A stretch of 64,000 nt of DNA from Epiperipatus broadwayi (taxonomy: Eukaryota; Onychophora; Udeonychophora; Euonychophora; Peripatidae). The position numbers and the translations under genes are program-made. The stretch lies in contig JAQFVV010000152.1 in NCBI GenBank assembly GCA_028023455.1, positions 312,001 through 376,000 on the forward strand, in the 5' to 3' direction. Positions within the stretch are counted from its first letter, which is position 1; every line of letters starts with the position of its first letter. This document shows, piece after piece, positions 50,875 to 62,644 of the stretch. The notes beneath the pieces are model-generated. The model was not told the origin of the DNA, made no database searches, and was given only the letters and a program-made list of their open reading frames with translations.

Positions 50875-52385
50875 ATTTATTATATTTTTTCTAAGTATAT
50901 ATCTGCATGTTTTTTACAAAATCTAATGCTAATGCAAAGAACTCTATTAAGATAAAGGAAAAATCAACATATCCCATTTATCAGAAAACCTGAAAGTATC
51001 CTCACAGATTATGGAATGCCATTCCTATCAGAAGAATGGCAATGTAGGGTACTGAAAAAAGAAATCAAACTCATATTGACTTGATAGAATCCAATTCCAG
51101 TAAGAGGATTATGATAGAACTTGGAAGATTACTTAGAGTATATGCCCATAAAAGCTATTGTGGTTGGATTAATCAAATGAGGCATTTGAATTATATTAAG
51201 TGAATGTAAATTCAACCTATCCATCTTTATTTTGGAAAATTGCATTAATACTAAATATAATACCAGAAGATATTAAATTTAAAAAATGTGACTAAGAGAA
51301 GGTTTATAGTCAAAAAAGCATAAACAACATCATGTGCTCTACTCTTTCATGATATATGACAAAGTTTTTGTGAAAGCATGTAATGTAATCATATCTGAAC
51401 AACTCATGTTCAAAAAAATTAAATTTTTTTATGAAAGATCATATGAAATTATAAAAAATCATGTGAAAAGTCTTTTTTGGTCCACAATAGTAATGATATA
51501 AAAGTGGTATACAATGCTTGTGTTTTGGAGATATTTATGGTTGTAAATTAATAATATAATTGATAAATAAATAACTGTAAAACAAATGGAAAGAGTAGTC
51601 TGATTGACTTGTATGTAAAGAACACAATTCTATTAAAGTTTGTTTATATGTGTTTAACTTCTAGTGATATACTGGGGTTTGGTCATGTACAAAAGACACT
51701 GTGTTGTTGTGTAGTGTATTGAGATGTATACTGACTTAGATACTACTGCAATACATTACTTACCCACTGTAAGGCTCAGAGGAAGCAGGAGCAGTTTGAA
51801 TGTTGAATTTATTAGCCTCTAAGACTCAAAAGGGGACAAGGCTTAATTTTCATATGTTATATTTATCCATCTCAAGGTCTCAAAAGAGAGCGAGGATTTA
51901 TATATTGGTATTGTAATGGATTGTTGATATGTTTTGGGTCGCTTAAAATAATTCACATTGAGATAATTCTTGCAGCATCATGGTTTTTTATATATCTTAA
52001 TGCCTTACAGTTTCATTTTTTTTATTCCTGAAGTGAAATCATAAAAATATGTACTCTTTTTTATTGATGTCTTGTTGTATTGGTAAAATCTATTTATGAA
52101 AATTACTGAAATTGAAAGTTAGAAAAACATATAAAGCTAAATTTTGTAGTAGACTTAGAAATGAGAAATGAAAAGTTACACTACCCATTGTCACATTACA
52201 AAAGGTAGGGAATTTGTAACAGAAAATCTGATAACAGCTTGAATTAATTACATTACAAAACTACCTAATCAAAAAAAATATTAATAAATAAAGTACTGTG
52301 TCTGTAAGCACATGTACTAGATATAACCTATGTATGACTTAAGTACATCAGTATAGACAATTAAAGAAAGAAAAAAATCGGTCTA
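50875..52385. other. Spacer between the two copies of the dispersed repeat
   Basis: No open frame or known element. If the flanking copies were LTRs this would be the internal region, but no primer binding site, polypurine tract or gag/pol trace is seen. Confidence 0.45.
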
Positions 52386-52389
52386 CATA

Positions 52390-53240
52390 TTTTTTTAGAT
52401 ATTGTCATTAAAAATTTTATAAAGAAGATATACTATGTAAAATTGAAACCATTAAGATTATAGTTTATACTATGTCAAGGCAAAAAGAAAAATAGTTTTG
52501 ATGTCTGCAATGTGTAGTTTATAAAAATGTAAAGTATTTTGCGATCATTTCTGAGTTGCCTTCTGAATGGGGTTTTTAAATAAATAATTTGCCTATTTTT
52601 CTGTTATTAAAAATTAAGGGCTACTAAAATTATGACTTATCATTCAATTTTTCAAATTCGGTAGTGATTTTTTCTGTTCCTATCCCTAATTCAAATAAAT
52701 AAAAAACAACTACTGTATTTCTTTTGCTCATTTAGTTATATAATAATGATATAATTTCACATTTTGAAATAAATATTTATCAATGTGATTTTTAAGGTGA
52801 TTTGAAATAAAACTGAGAGAGTTGTTTTTTGGAAAACATTCATTAGATATAGCAATAAATGCAAAAGATAACAAGTGGAGTATAAATAGATTACAAATGA
52901 ACAACTACAGCAGTCTGGTCTTTTTCAAATCTTAAAAGCAGTGTTGCAGTGATCCCATGAAAAGAAGATAAACTGCTGATGAAAATAGTTTTCTTCTATA
53001 TTTTGGATTGTCATGCCTCCTAACATCTGTCCACAATGGAATGTATGACATTGGTGAGCAGAAGACTATTCAGCATGTGTGTCTAAAAAACCAACCACTC
53101 AAAATATTCAGAGTGATGTAATCAAATCCAGAGGGTAGAAGATCTGGTTTGATCATGCTATAAGAAGAGAGGTGTATGACTGTGCTAAAGACCTACTATT
53201 CTCTACTGGATACTCTATCATCACCAATGTTCAAGTAGGA
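52390..53240. repeat. Dispersed repeat, unit B (paired with 49720-50870)
   Basis: This is the second copy of the unknown repeat, about 2.66 kb downstream and diverged by many substitutions and small indels. It lacks the internal duplication of unit A. Confidence 0.65.
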
Positions 53241-53422
53241 TAACTCCCATCAAGAATAAATTAATAAAGATTAATTTTAGACATAGTATAAAAATGATAT
53301 CTGCAAAAAACCATGAATTCAAACCTCAAATTTTACTTTTGGTAAGATCTTATTAATATAACTATCAAATTAAAATATTTGTACTAATTTTATTATCTTT
53401 AATATTTTGTATTATGTTTGTA

Positions 53423-53885
53423 AAAGAAAATATGCTTATGTGTTTGAAAAGGAAGGTTTCTAATGTGTTTTACCAGTTCTTACTTATGGATCTGAGACTT
53501 GGACCCTTGATAAAAGAGCAATACAGAGACTTCAGATCACTCAAAGAAGTATGGAGAGATGCATGTAAAGAGTAACAAGAAGAAATCAAAAATGCAATAT
53601 ATTGGTAAGAGAACAAACAGGTGTTACTGATTGAAAAAATTAAAAGACTGAAGTGGAAATGGGCTGGACATATTGCTAGAAGAGATGGTAATAGATGGAC
53701 AATTGAAATCTTAAACCGAATTCCAAGAGATTGTAAAATACCCAGAAACAGACCACATGTGAGATGGATGGTTGAAATAAGAAAGTGTGCAGAGGTGATG
53801 TGGAGAAGCTGAAGATCAGAGAAGATAGATTGAACTTGGAAAGACCTTCATCCTGCAGTGGATTGATAATGGATGATGATGATGA
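53423..53885 (+). pseudogene. RTE 3' end fragment
   Basis: It matches the last part of the RTE C-terminal region. The open frame 53621-53812 reads KIKRLKWKWAGHIARRDGN and WTIEILNRIPRDCK, and ends with TGGATTGATAATGGATGATG and further GATGAT. It is 5' truncated at about 53423 and has frameshifts. It is well conserved relative to the 44-47 kb copy, implying a fairly recent insertion. Confidence 0.9.
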
Positions 53886-53889
53886 TTAT

Positions 53890-54755
53890 ATTTGTTATAC
53901 TCGGCTGCAAATATATAAGTAACAATTTTATTGATCTATTGTTAATAAATTGTTAACTTATTTTTATTATTAACAGTTTAGTTTTGTTTGTTTTACATTA
54001 TGCTATTAATATTCACAAATCTGAAAAATCATGCAATTTATTCGGAGACATGTAGGGATAATAGTAATTTATAAATGATGATTAATAAATTTGTCAAAAG
54101 TAAATTGCTCTTTATTGAAATTAGAAAAATAAAGATAAAATATTTTTGGAGAAATTGTATTTAGTTTAACCTTCATAGCTAGGTTATTTCACCATCACCA
54201 TCATCACAAATGTTTGGGTTAATATTATGATATATATTTCAATTTAATCATTTTTATTTAAATGCATACTATTTTATGCATATTTATTTTTGCTCATCTA
54301 TTGTTCCATTATATTTAGAGCAACAGAAAAATCATTATATATTTATAGTATGTTACATTTAGTCCAAATATATATATATATAATGAGAACAATTTGCATT
54401 TTCTATTTATCAGTAGACTAAATTAATTTATTTTAGAAAATTGCATAATAAAGTTTTTTTCTAAATTAAATAATAATTTTGTTTTTAAGATAAAAATAAG
54501 CATTAACACAGAAAACTACTGATATAATTAATTAAATAGTTAAAATATATATAAAAGGGTATTTAAGTATTCCTGAGTATTTAATATTTTGATAAGATTT
54601 TATTAAGTAAAATTTAAATAAATACCACTGAAATTAACAATGTAATTAAGGCAGTAAACTAATTAAATAATGTAAACACACACGCACACACACACACATA
54701 TATATATATATGACAAAAAATTATGTATCAGATGTCTGATTCAGTGATGAGTAAA
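53890..54755. other. AT-rich DNA with a CA/TA microsatellite
   Basis: A compound (CA)n(TA)n microsatellite lies at about 54675-54711; a short TA run at 54370-54382. Otherwise no feature. Confidence 0.6.
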
Positions 54756-54763
54756 GGTATAAA

Positions 54764-54916
54764 ATGAGCTTAATATTTTCTGTCTGTCTTGTCTTAATTT
54801 GTTTTCTGGTGCTGCCTTACTTGTTATTGACTTCTTCATTTGAGTCAGAATCACGCCAGTGTACTGAAATGAAGTGTAAGAAACTGAAACACAGAGATGA
54901 AGCATTGACCTATTAG
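54764..54916 (+). CDS. Possible small secreted peptide or first coding exon (50 codons)
   Basis: An ATG at 54764, preceded by the TATA-like GTATAAAATG context, opens a frame to TAG at 54914-54916. The translation begins with a long hydrophobic stretch (MSLIFSVCLVLICFLVLPYL) followed by LLTSSFESES and a basic, Cys-containing tail with CTEMKCKKLKHRDEALTY. This has the form of a signal peptide plus a short mature part with two Cys. An alternative reading is a first exon ending at the good donor AAGT/GTAAGA near 54880. The composition is less AT-rich than its surroundings. No homologue is recognised, and I cannot exclude a chance frame. I infer secretion only from the N-terminus. Confidence 0.3.
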   Translation: MSLIFSVCLVLICFLVLPYLLLTSSFESESRQCTEMKCKKLKHRDEALTY

Positions 54917-54919
54917 CCA

Positions 54920-55590
54920 GAAAAGAACAGTAATAGTCCACAAAAATGAAAAATATGATGCCTTATATAGATATTTTGGTGATGGCTCTGCTAAATATTG
55001 GTGTGTGCACATTCTGACTTTGCCACAATATAGCTAATAATCATAAAGAGAATGCTCTATGTCAGGGTTAAAAGTAAATCCATCACTTTTTGAAAGAGGT
55101 TTGCCATTATCCAAGATATCTATCTACTAAAGACTAATATCATATGATAAAATGAAAATATGTATGTGTAAACAAGAAACAAGAAAATAATATTGAATCT
55201 GTAATTAAAAAGATGGAAACTGTTTAAAAATCAATCCAAGTTTAACCATAGAATAATTCCAAGTAATGAAACTGAAAGAGGACCAAATCCAAGCCAGAAA
55301 TAAATGGCAGCGGGAGCTGCAGGAACTTATTTTTCTCGTTATAACTATACTGCGCAATACCTGTATACATAGTTAATTAAAAACCAGCTTCATGATTGAT
55401 TCCCATAAAAGTTAAATTCACAGGTAATTAAGTCATCACATACCCTAATTTGAAGTAAGTATATGAAAGACGTAAAATTGCGATCACAGAATAATAAATA
55501 AATTGGTAAGACTTTATTAGTCTATTTTTCTTTTAATATGCCTAAAATGAATAATTAAAATACATAAAGTTATAAAAGTAACTAAAATAA
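54920..55590. other. Mostly AT-rich DNA with a small GC-richer island
   Basis: Around 55270-55325 the sequence is unusually G+C rich for the window and includes ATGGCAGCGGGAGCTGCAGG (MAAGAAGTYFSRY in one frame; LKEDQIQARNKWQRELQEL in another, starting upstream). Neither frame is long. It may be a 5' exon or a retrocopy fragment. Confidence 0.35.
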
Positions 55591-55681
55591 ATTTTTTATA
55601 TGTCAAAACGTTGACCGGAAAACGAACCCGGGCCGGTTGCTTGGAAGGCAGCTATGCTAACCGCTAGGCTACCAACGCTAG
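55590..55681 (-). repeat. tRNA-Gly(TCC)-like sequence, full length, with retroposon tail
   Basis: On the minus strand a 71-nt cloverleaf is visible. It has acceptor GCGTTGG pairing with TCAACGT, a D-arm with GCGGTTAGCA, the anticodon loop CTTCCAA (TCC, Gly), a short variable loop and the T-arm CCGGGTTCGTTTTCCGG. The anticodon stem has one mismatch and the T-stem a G-U pair. Instead of a Pol III terminator right after the body there is TTTTGACATATAAAAAAT, the same kind of tail as the truncated Gly copy at 13.3 kb. It could be a functional tRNA gene, but the shared tail favours a retroposed copy. Confidence 0.7.
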
Positions 55682-56003
55682 CATTTTTGCGATTAATACA
55701 TTTCATGAGCGCACATCCATAAATATTTTCTTAATATATATTTGTAATTAATATTTTCTCTCTTATGCATATATATTATAGTAGAATATTTTGTTTTGAA
55801 ACTTTCACTTTTATTAAAAGTCGATAAAATAATTTTAGATCATTTACATTTAAGTACAAATAAATTAGTCGAATAAATAATAAAATATCAAAAGAATCAC
55901 AATTATAAATTAAAGTATCCATATGTTATTTATTTATTTCTGTATATAGATTAAATATACGACCTAACTAAAGGAAAAATAGAAATATAAAAAAAAACCA
56001 CAT

Positions 56004-56042
56004 AATTGCTTCTCTATAAATCAACTTTATAGAGAAGTAATT
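56004..56042. repeat. Short hairpin (17-bp stem, 5-nt loop)
   Basis: AATTGCTTCTCTATAAA is followed after TCAAC by TTTATAGAGAAGTAATT, a 17-bp inverted repeat with one G-T pair. The T-rich run that follows on the plus strand may be coincidental in this composition. Confidence 0.6.
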
Positions 56043-57027
56043 GTTTTTTATTGTATATAGATTAATAAATATTTTTGTGATAAATGGAAGTTATTTTACT
56101 ATAATCAATTGTAATGAATTTTATATAAAAATTATTTAAGATATTTTAAAAATATATCAAAATAAATATTTATTTAATGCCTGGTAATTCTGAATTGTAG
56201 TCAAACAGTGTGTGCCAAGTAGACTTGAATAGCAATATATTCTATAAATTCTTCTTGTTAGAGTAAGGAATAGACTCCTGCATAGGTAAAATGGTATAAT
56301 TAGCCTTGCATTTTTTATATCTTGAGGCTTAGTTTAAGATCTATCCATGCATTCTGGCTAATATATTTTGATCAAAATATTTTAAAATTATAATTTAAAG
56401 ATTATTAAGTCTACAAAACAAATCATCTTAATTTGTTAACATTGAAAAATTATGTAATTGTGTAGCCCTGATCAGAAATTATTTTTATAGTCACTTGTAA
56501 ATAAATAATTCAATCTAAAATAAAATATGATTTCAACCTATTTTTTAACCCATATATTTTCCATTGTGATACAGAATTGGGTTTGTAAATGGGCTTGCTC
56601 TTAAATTTCAACGCTAGAACACCAGATGTCTCAATTATTATTTTTTAAACAATATCACTAACTATTAGTCCAAAAATAGTATTAACTTTTTCATCAGTAA
56701 TGATTCATATTTTATTGGCTTATTTTAAAATATATTGTTACTTTTAATTGGAAAGATAGTAAAATCAATACTGCTTTGTAATTTTTTAATATTTCTTCTA
56801 AGCATACTTATATACTTATTTTAACCTACAACAGCATTCATTAACATTTGTCATTTTGTTTTTCTTTATTGTTTAATTAATTAACTCATGCTAAAGTGAA
56901 TCTTTTAATAGCTTTCTGTCAATATTACAAGTTAAAAAATTTTCTTCTTCAAATAACTGCTTCATTTTTTCTTAGATTAGTTATATCATTTAATTATTTA
57001 TTTAAGGTTTATGTATATATATATAAC

Positions 57028-57105
57028 ACCCCTATGGTTCAGTGTAGTGGTAAAGTGTCAAGTTCTGGAGTTCAAGATCATGGATCATGAACTCAGTTCT
57101 ATAAC
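57028..57105 (+). repeat. Probable tRNA-derived SINE fragment
   Basis: TGGTTCAGTGTAGTGGTAAAG resembles a tRNA A-box with its D-loop. About 40 nt further, GATCATGGATCATGAACTCAG resembles a decayed B-box region (consensus GGTTCGANTCC). The distance between the boxes suits a tRNA-derived SINE head. No tail or target duplication was found. Confidence 0.4.
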
Positions 57106-58179
57106 TTTCTGCTACTTAAATCTCTTAAAAACTCCTGAATAATAAACCATTTTCTTTTATTAATATATCTCACAAATTATACTTTATTAATAGTCTTTTT
57201 CAATTATTCATTATCCCATCTTATATTTGACTATTTTTCTCTTTATTAGTTAATGTTAATTTTCCCACTATTATAATATTAGTTCCAAAATACATGCATT
57301 CTTAATATATCAATGCATCAATCATCAACTTTTTTTATATTACAGTCTTATATTTAAAAATTCTCCTATGAGTACATAGAAATATATTTCTCCTCTAATT
57401 CTTCTATCTTAATCTTCTTTTACTATCAAGTTATCAACCTGAAATGCAAAAATCTATTATTGTTTTGAATCTAATGGATAAAAGATGGTTTATAACCTTC
57501 ACTAATAAAAACCATAATCTAAAAACTAGTCTGAACTACAGATTAGGGAGCATTGGATAGGGATTTATTTAGCACTACCATCTGACATTTATTGATTATT
57601 CAGTCATAAACTAAGGTGCTGAACCAAAACAGGAGAAATGGATTTGCTATTTAAAATTAATATATAGGCATAAGTCATGGGATGTTTTATTTTCTTCCAT
57701 TATGATTTTTAAATGTTTAATCCATATTATCATGCTATTGTTATCACATCAACTTTTTACATCTTTAATTTGATTTTCAAAAATAGTTTCTACTGTAGGC
57801 TAAATTTTGTTCATGATTGCACTTTCTTGTTCTGCAATAGTCTTAATGGTATTCATGAGCTCAAAGCATTTTTAATGTATTCAGTCATGCATGAACTTCA
57901 AGCTTGTTAGGATGCATATTAATTGTTTTTAATGTCAAAGCAATTAATTGTTATGCCATCTCTACTGTGTTGTTGCAATTGTGTATGTACTTAATCTGTG
58001 AAGTATTTAATGTTTTTAGGAGTAGAAATATAACAACTGATATAATTTTAATAATGCATTATTATGAAAACAGGGGGTGATGAAAATAATCATTCTTTAT
58101 TTTTAAATGTACTTTAAAAATTCTTTTTATTGTATTTTAGACATATTTTTGTTTTTATTTTTTTCACATATGAGATACT

Positions 58180-58491
58180 AAGCCAATAAACATCACATGA
58201 TCACCACTTCTTATGCTTGTGTATAACTGTTGTTAAAACAGGCAAAACTCACTATACAAACTGCCACACACAACAAGCCAGAGCAATCAACAGGTAGCAG
58301 AATGCCTGTGCACAGAATCTAGGTGCGGTGCTCTCAGATCCAAGGCTCTTCACTGACGAAGGCCACAAGCCAGAAAGTGGTCTGGGGATATTGGATGAGT
58401 AGGCACTAGATGGGGATTTTGTGCACAGGCCTTCTGGCATTCATTGATTGCTCTGGTTTGCTGTGTGTGGCAGTGCGTTTTGCCTGCTTTA
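58180..58491 (+). repeat. Palindromic-core retroposon, copy 3 (full)
   Basis: It is flanked by an exact 12-bp direct repeat ATATGAGATACT (58168-58179 and 58492-58503). The left end has CATCACATGATCACCACTTC and the TTATGCTTG block; the core runs from AAAACAGGCAAAACTCACTA to GTTTTGCCTGCTTTAA. Inverted arms (GCCACACACA against TGTGTGTGGC) surround a centre with TTCACTGACGAAGGCC. It is G+C richer than all DNA around it, implying a relatively recent insertion. Two minus-strand open frames across it are not genes. Confidence 0.85.
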
Positions 58492-58504
58492 ATATGAGAT
58501 ACTG

Positions 58505-59710
58505 TACATAAAAACCAACACAAAGTACAACTTAGCAATCTCAATGATAAGTACTCAATATTTTATTATATAAACAAATAGTCAATATTTAAACATGGAT
58601 ATTTCAAACACTTATATTTTGTAAATGGAATTTTAAATTAACAAAAATAAATATTTATTGGATAACTCTTAAATCCATAATTTATTCCTTCTTAAAAGGT
58701 TGAAATAAGAATTCTCTTTTGTCAAAAATATGCTATTTGGAATAATCTTTAGATATGAAGTTTTAAAATCTTGCTTTTATACACATTTTATTTAGCATTT
58801 TGCAGTGAGAAGCTTCATTGTTTTATGATATAATTTTAAATTTGAATTCTAGAGGATGGTGGCAAATAGTCTAATTATAGTATTTTGCAATAGGACCTTA
58901 TTGCCCATTTACACCAACTTGCCTTTAAATAAATAATTTAGTTTATTCTTTAATTTAGTATCTCAAAGTGATAATTACTAGCTAGAAACATTTAAATTTT
59001 ATTTTTAAAACTCCAAAAATATATCGATAAAAATGCAATCGATAAATCTGAGCAGTGATTATATATATGTGTGTGAGATGATAATCTGGAACAATTGATG
59101 AGTGCTAGTTCAGCCGAAATACTATATTAGTAATTATTTACCTTTTCTACATGAGGTGTGGTCATGTGTATCAGTAGTATGAGATAGTGTGAATAGTTGA
59201 AGGTTGCTTGAAAGTCTGAGTTCAAACCCCCTATATTTATTGTGTAAATGTTTAACTATATATATATATTTAATTTCTACTATGACATTTGAAAGAACAG
59301 TTTGAAAATTGAAGTTATTATGAATCGTTTTGATATGTGAAACTTTGTTTCTAAAGAAGTAATAAACTCATTGCATTTACGATAATTTTACTTTTTAAAA
59401 TTTTAGCATGTTGCAAGTTTCATTTATAATATAAATGGAAAAAAATAAATGAGTACAATGTTTTTATAATAGAGATTATGGTAATTTAGAACATTATGTT
59501 CGTGGATGAAATTTCTAATGAGCCAAAGTTTAATTACTTGGCGAGTACTACATTTTCCGTTTTTATGCACAAATTAGAAAACTAAACAGAGCTGACAGAA
59601 TGATGGAATTTTTTTATTCAGCAAACTTGAATTAACTTTTAACTCTTTAATTATTACAATATAAATACTTTAAAATGTGAAACTAGTCTTATTTTTTTTT
59701 TTACAAAAAG
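58505..59710. other. AT-rich intergenic DNA
   Basis: No gene. A faint tRNA-like B-box (GAGTTCAAACCCC, near 59219-59231) is present without a convincing partner. Confidence 0.5.
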
Positions 59711-59714
59711 ATTT

Positions 59715-59940
59715 TAATAATAATAAAAATAATAAATACAACGTAATTAACTATTATTATACAGTCTTTCAATCCGCATAAGTGGGATTTGAGTTGATAA
59801 CGTTACCTTCCGTTTTGTTTTTGAATTTAACGGCAGTTGAGGCAGGTTAAGAAATTATCCAAAAGTACTTCTGTGGATTGAAAGACAGTATATAATAGTT
59901 AATTACCGCTATATTTATTATTTTTATTCATATTACAATA
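59715..59940. mobile_element. MITE with about 65-bp inverted terminal repeats
   Basis: The arms at about 59715-59785 and 59870-59940 mirror each other. Conspicuous blocks are TAATTAACTATTATTATACA and TCTTTCAATCCGCATAAG on the left, and CTTCTGTGGATTGAAAGACA and GTATATAATAGTTAATTA on the right. The unique centre of about 85 bp contains GGCAGTTGAGGCAGG. An alternative edge is the CAGTCTTTCAATCC motif with TA flanks, typical of Tc1/mariner-type elements. Confidence 0.75.
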
Positions 59941-59944
59941 TATA

Positions 59945-62295
59945 TTTTTAAATTAATGGACATTTTATTAATAATAAATTTATATATATATAAATCTTAA
60001 TATATAACAAACTAACCAAAGAAATACATATAAAAACAAAAAAAGACTTATAAATCCAATAAATAATATGATATTTCAACCATATATATATAAAGAACTA
60101 TTATAGCTTAATAAAAAACTTGTTTTGCATCAGGGATTGTCAATTAACAATAATTGATAGTTTCTTGGCAATATCTAAAGCTAAAAGTTATTATCTCATC
60201 AGTTCTATTCTTTATTATAATAACAATTCATGGAAATATTTAAGTTAACATATATTAATAGATTGTGCATACATTGATATATATATATTGTAACCAAAAA
60301 GTCTGATCACATCACAACAAACAAAATTTAATGATATAACATGAAATTGTTATGATCTAATCTGGTCGTGGCCAGGGTACACCGCAAAGACCCATCATAG
60401 CAGTATGTGAAAGTACATTAGACAAATTATAAGTATGTAATTTTATTATTTTTCAAAACTTTAATCTGTGATTTTTCATTGCATAAGACATTATGGCCGA
60501 CCATGGACAAGATGGTATAATTTGTGGAACTACTAAAGATTATTTTTTAAGAGTGACATGTATGGTTTTTGTACAAATGCTAGTCCAGGTATGAGCTTTG
60601 CAATAATAATAAGCATGGAAAACGGGTTTTTTCCTTATAAACTTAAATTTATAATTTAATAAATAGTAGTGAGACTCTTGTTATGTTGATGAATGACAAT
60701 TATAATATTAAGCAAATAAATTCAATCATATCATTACCTTGTAAATCTGTTTATAAGTTTATAAAATCAATCAATTTTGTATCATGTACTAGAATCAACA
60801 ATGCAAAGAGAAAGTATGGAAAAGGCAAATGGAATTTTATTGTGCCTTACATATCATAAATTACCAAGGACAATCAGCATTCAAATGTTTTCTCAGAGTA
60901 TTACTAAAACTCTCATGTCTTACTGACAACAGTATGTACTGCAATGTATGCTCTATTCAAGATATAAAAATGTCTTGAACAATAAATACGAATTACACAA
61001 AGTACTAATTATAAATTATAGCCGAATTCCACAGATGTGCTTTTATCTGTTTGTTCTAGTTATTATGAGTACTTTTAAATTAATAAATTTTATGTGGCTC
61101 CATGAATATGAGATAATTCCAAAAGCACGGCATATAGAGTTTAAATGAAAATGTTCTTCATAAGTTATTAAATTCTACATTTTTATATAGCATTGTTCCA
61201 GGCTTATGATATCCAGGCTATATTAATTTATCTATCCACATTTAAATCTAGGAATACTAATCAGAGCAAAATAATTTAACAAATCAACATTGGCAATAAA
61301 AATCAGAAAATAGTTTTAGTTAATCATTTAAAGGCTGTTATTATTATTTAAGTAGTAAACAAATAACATAGTAAATACATTACTGACAGTATATGTTCAG
61401 ATAAGATAATCAATTTTTTATTATTTAAGTGATATGCAGAAATATTAAACCAGCATTTCAATAAAATTTTAAATTTGATTTTAAACCTCTTCTTTTTTTA
61501 AAAATAAAGTTTTCATATCTGAAAAACTTCTGCAATTAAAATATTTAATTAATGTTGCCAATTTGTATGTAATAAAATATTCCAAAACATACTGATCTTC
61601 TGCTATTAATTCTACTTTTAAAGTTAAACGTTCTGACATATTTCAAATGTAGATATTGAACAAATTATTAGCGATTTGATTCACTTGACCAGCCGACTTG
61701 AACAGACCCTTTAAATTTAGCAACTCATACTATTATTAAATGTCACCATTTTATATTTAAATTCGTATGAGAATTCTTGGTTAATCCATTTGCTTGTTAA
61801 TTATTTTTAAAATATGCTTAACATGTTTTGTTTACATGTTATGCTTACACCTTTTTTTCTTAATAATAATACCAAGAATGCTCTGACTGAATACTCTCTT
61901 TCATTGAAACGCACATGTGTATTTATTATATTTTTATCTAATAATTAAAAATTAGTTAAACAAATGACTTTTGAATTAAATGAAAATAATTTCTAAGATT
62001 ATTTTAAATAAATAAGAATTATTATTATTTTTAATCACATTTTACTAAACTTGATGTGTGCTGTTGATTTCTTACAGGTTAAACATATTTGACCCAAATC
62101 AGTGGCTGGAAAAGAACAATTTTAAATACATTAAAATAACACAGCCAATAAGCAATGCAAAATATTATTTATTCTTACCAATACATTATCTTGAATACAA
62201 GTACATAGTCTGTTCAGAATGCAAATCAAGGCAATCAAATCACCAAGAAGACAGAGAAATTTTTATATCAGTTCTATCAATCTTTATATTTTACA
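59945..62295. other. AT-rich intergenic DNA
   Basis: No supported gene. At 62058-62306 an 82-codon frame follows a convincing acceptor (TGATTTCTTACAG, ending about 62078) and reads LNIFDPNQWLEKNNFKYIK. It could be an exon, but there is no recognisable domain. Confidence 0.35.
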
Positions 62296-62296
62296 G

Positions 62297-62401
62297 TAAA
62301 ATATAAGGTTACAATATATATATATATATAATTAAAAAATAAAAGGTTAAAATATAAGGTTACAATATATATATATATATAATTAAAAAATAAAAGGTTG
62401 A
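62297..62401. repeat. Perfect tandem duplication of about 52 bp
   Basis: AAATATAAGGTTACAATATA, a TA run and AATTAAAAAATAAAAGGTT occur twice in a row with hardly any difference, so the duplication is recent. Confidence 0.85.
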
Positions 62402-62429
62402 AATAGATCTGTACTAAACATAATGATAA

Positions 62430-62640
62430 AAGAGATGACCACAGATTGACAGCCGAAGTCTTATTAAGCTAGATTTTAAGAAACTGTAAAAGATGTAGAA
62501 AGAGACCACATGTGAGAAAGATGAATAAGATAATGAAATTTTCTGAAATGATTGAAAAAAAAGCTTTGGATTAGAAAAACTGGATTAAATTTGAAGATAC
62601 TTTTATTCTGTAAGAAATCAATAATGATTAAAAATGTTAA
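62430..62640 (+). pseudogene. Old RTE 3' end fragment
   Basis: It is weakly but colinearly similar to the final 200 bp of the RTE: GAAACTGTAAAAGATG, then AGACCACATGTGAGAAAGAT, then ACTGGATTAAATTTGAAGAT and TTTATTCTGTAAGAAATCAA. The order matches the conserved CK-RSRKRSHVRWM region and the 3' end of the 47-kb copy. It is much more diverged than the other fragments, so it marks an older wave. Confidence 0.65.
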
Positions 62641-62644
62641 TATG

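Larger units (their letters stand above)
55690..58165. other. AT-rich intergenic DNA
   Basis: No protein gene. It includes a short strong hairpin at 56004-56042 and a weak tRNA-derived SINE-like piece at 57028-57105, listed separately. Confidence 0.5.

Noticed and set aside
49720-53240. An LTR retrotransposon with two LTRs
   Set aside because: No primer binding site, polypurine tract, gag/pol frames or clear target duplication; the copies are too diverged and unequal.
54764-54916. Calling the small secreted-like frame a toxin or antimicrobial peptide
   Set aside because: Only two Cys in the putative mature part and no family resemblance; nothing beyond a signal-peptide-like start can be supported.
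58252-58544. Minus-strand frames with Cys-rich, secreted-looking translations
   Set aside because: They lie inside the palindromic retroposon and are not open in the 36-kb copy.
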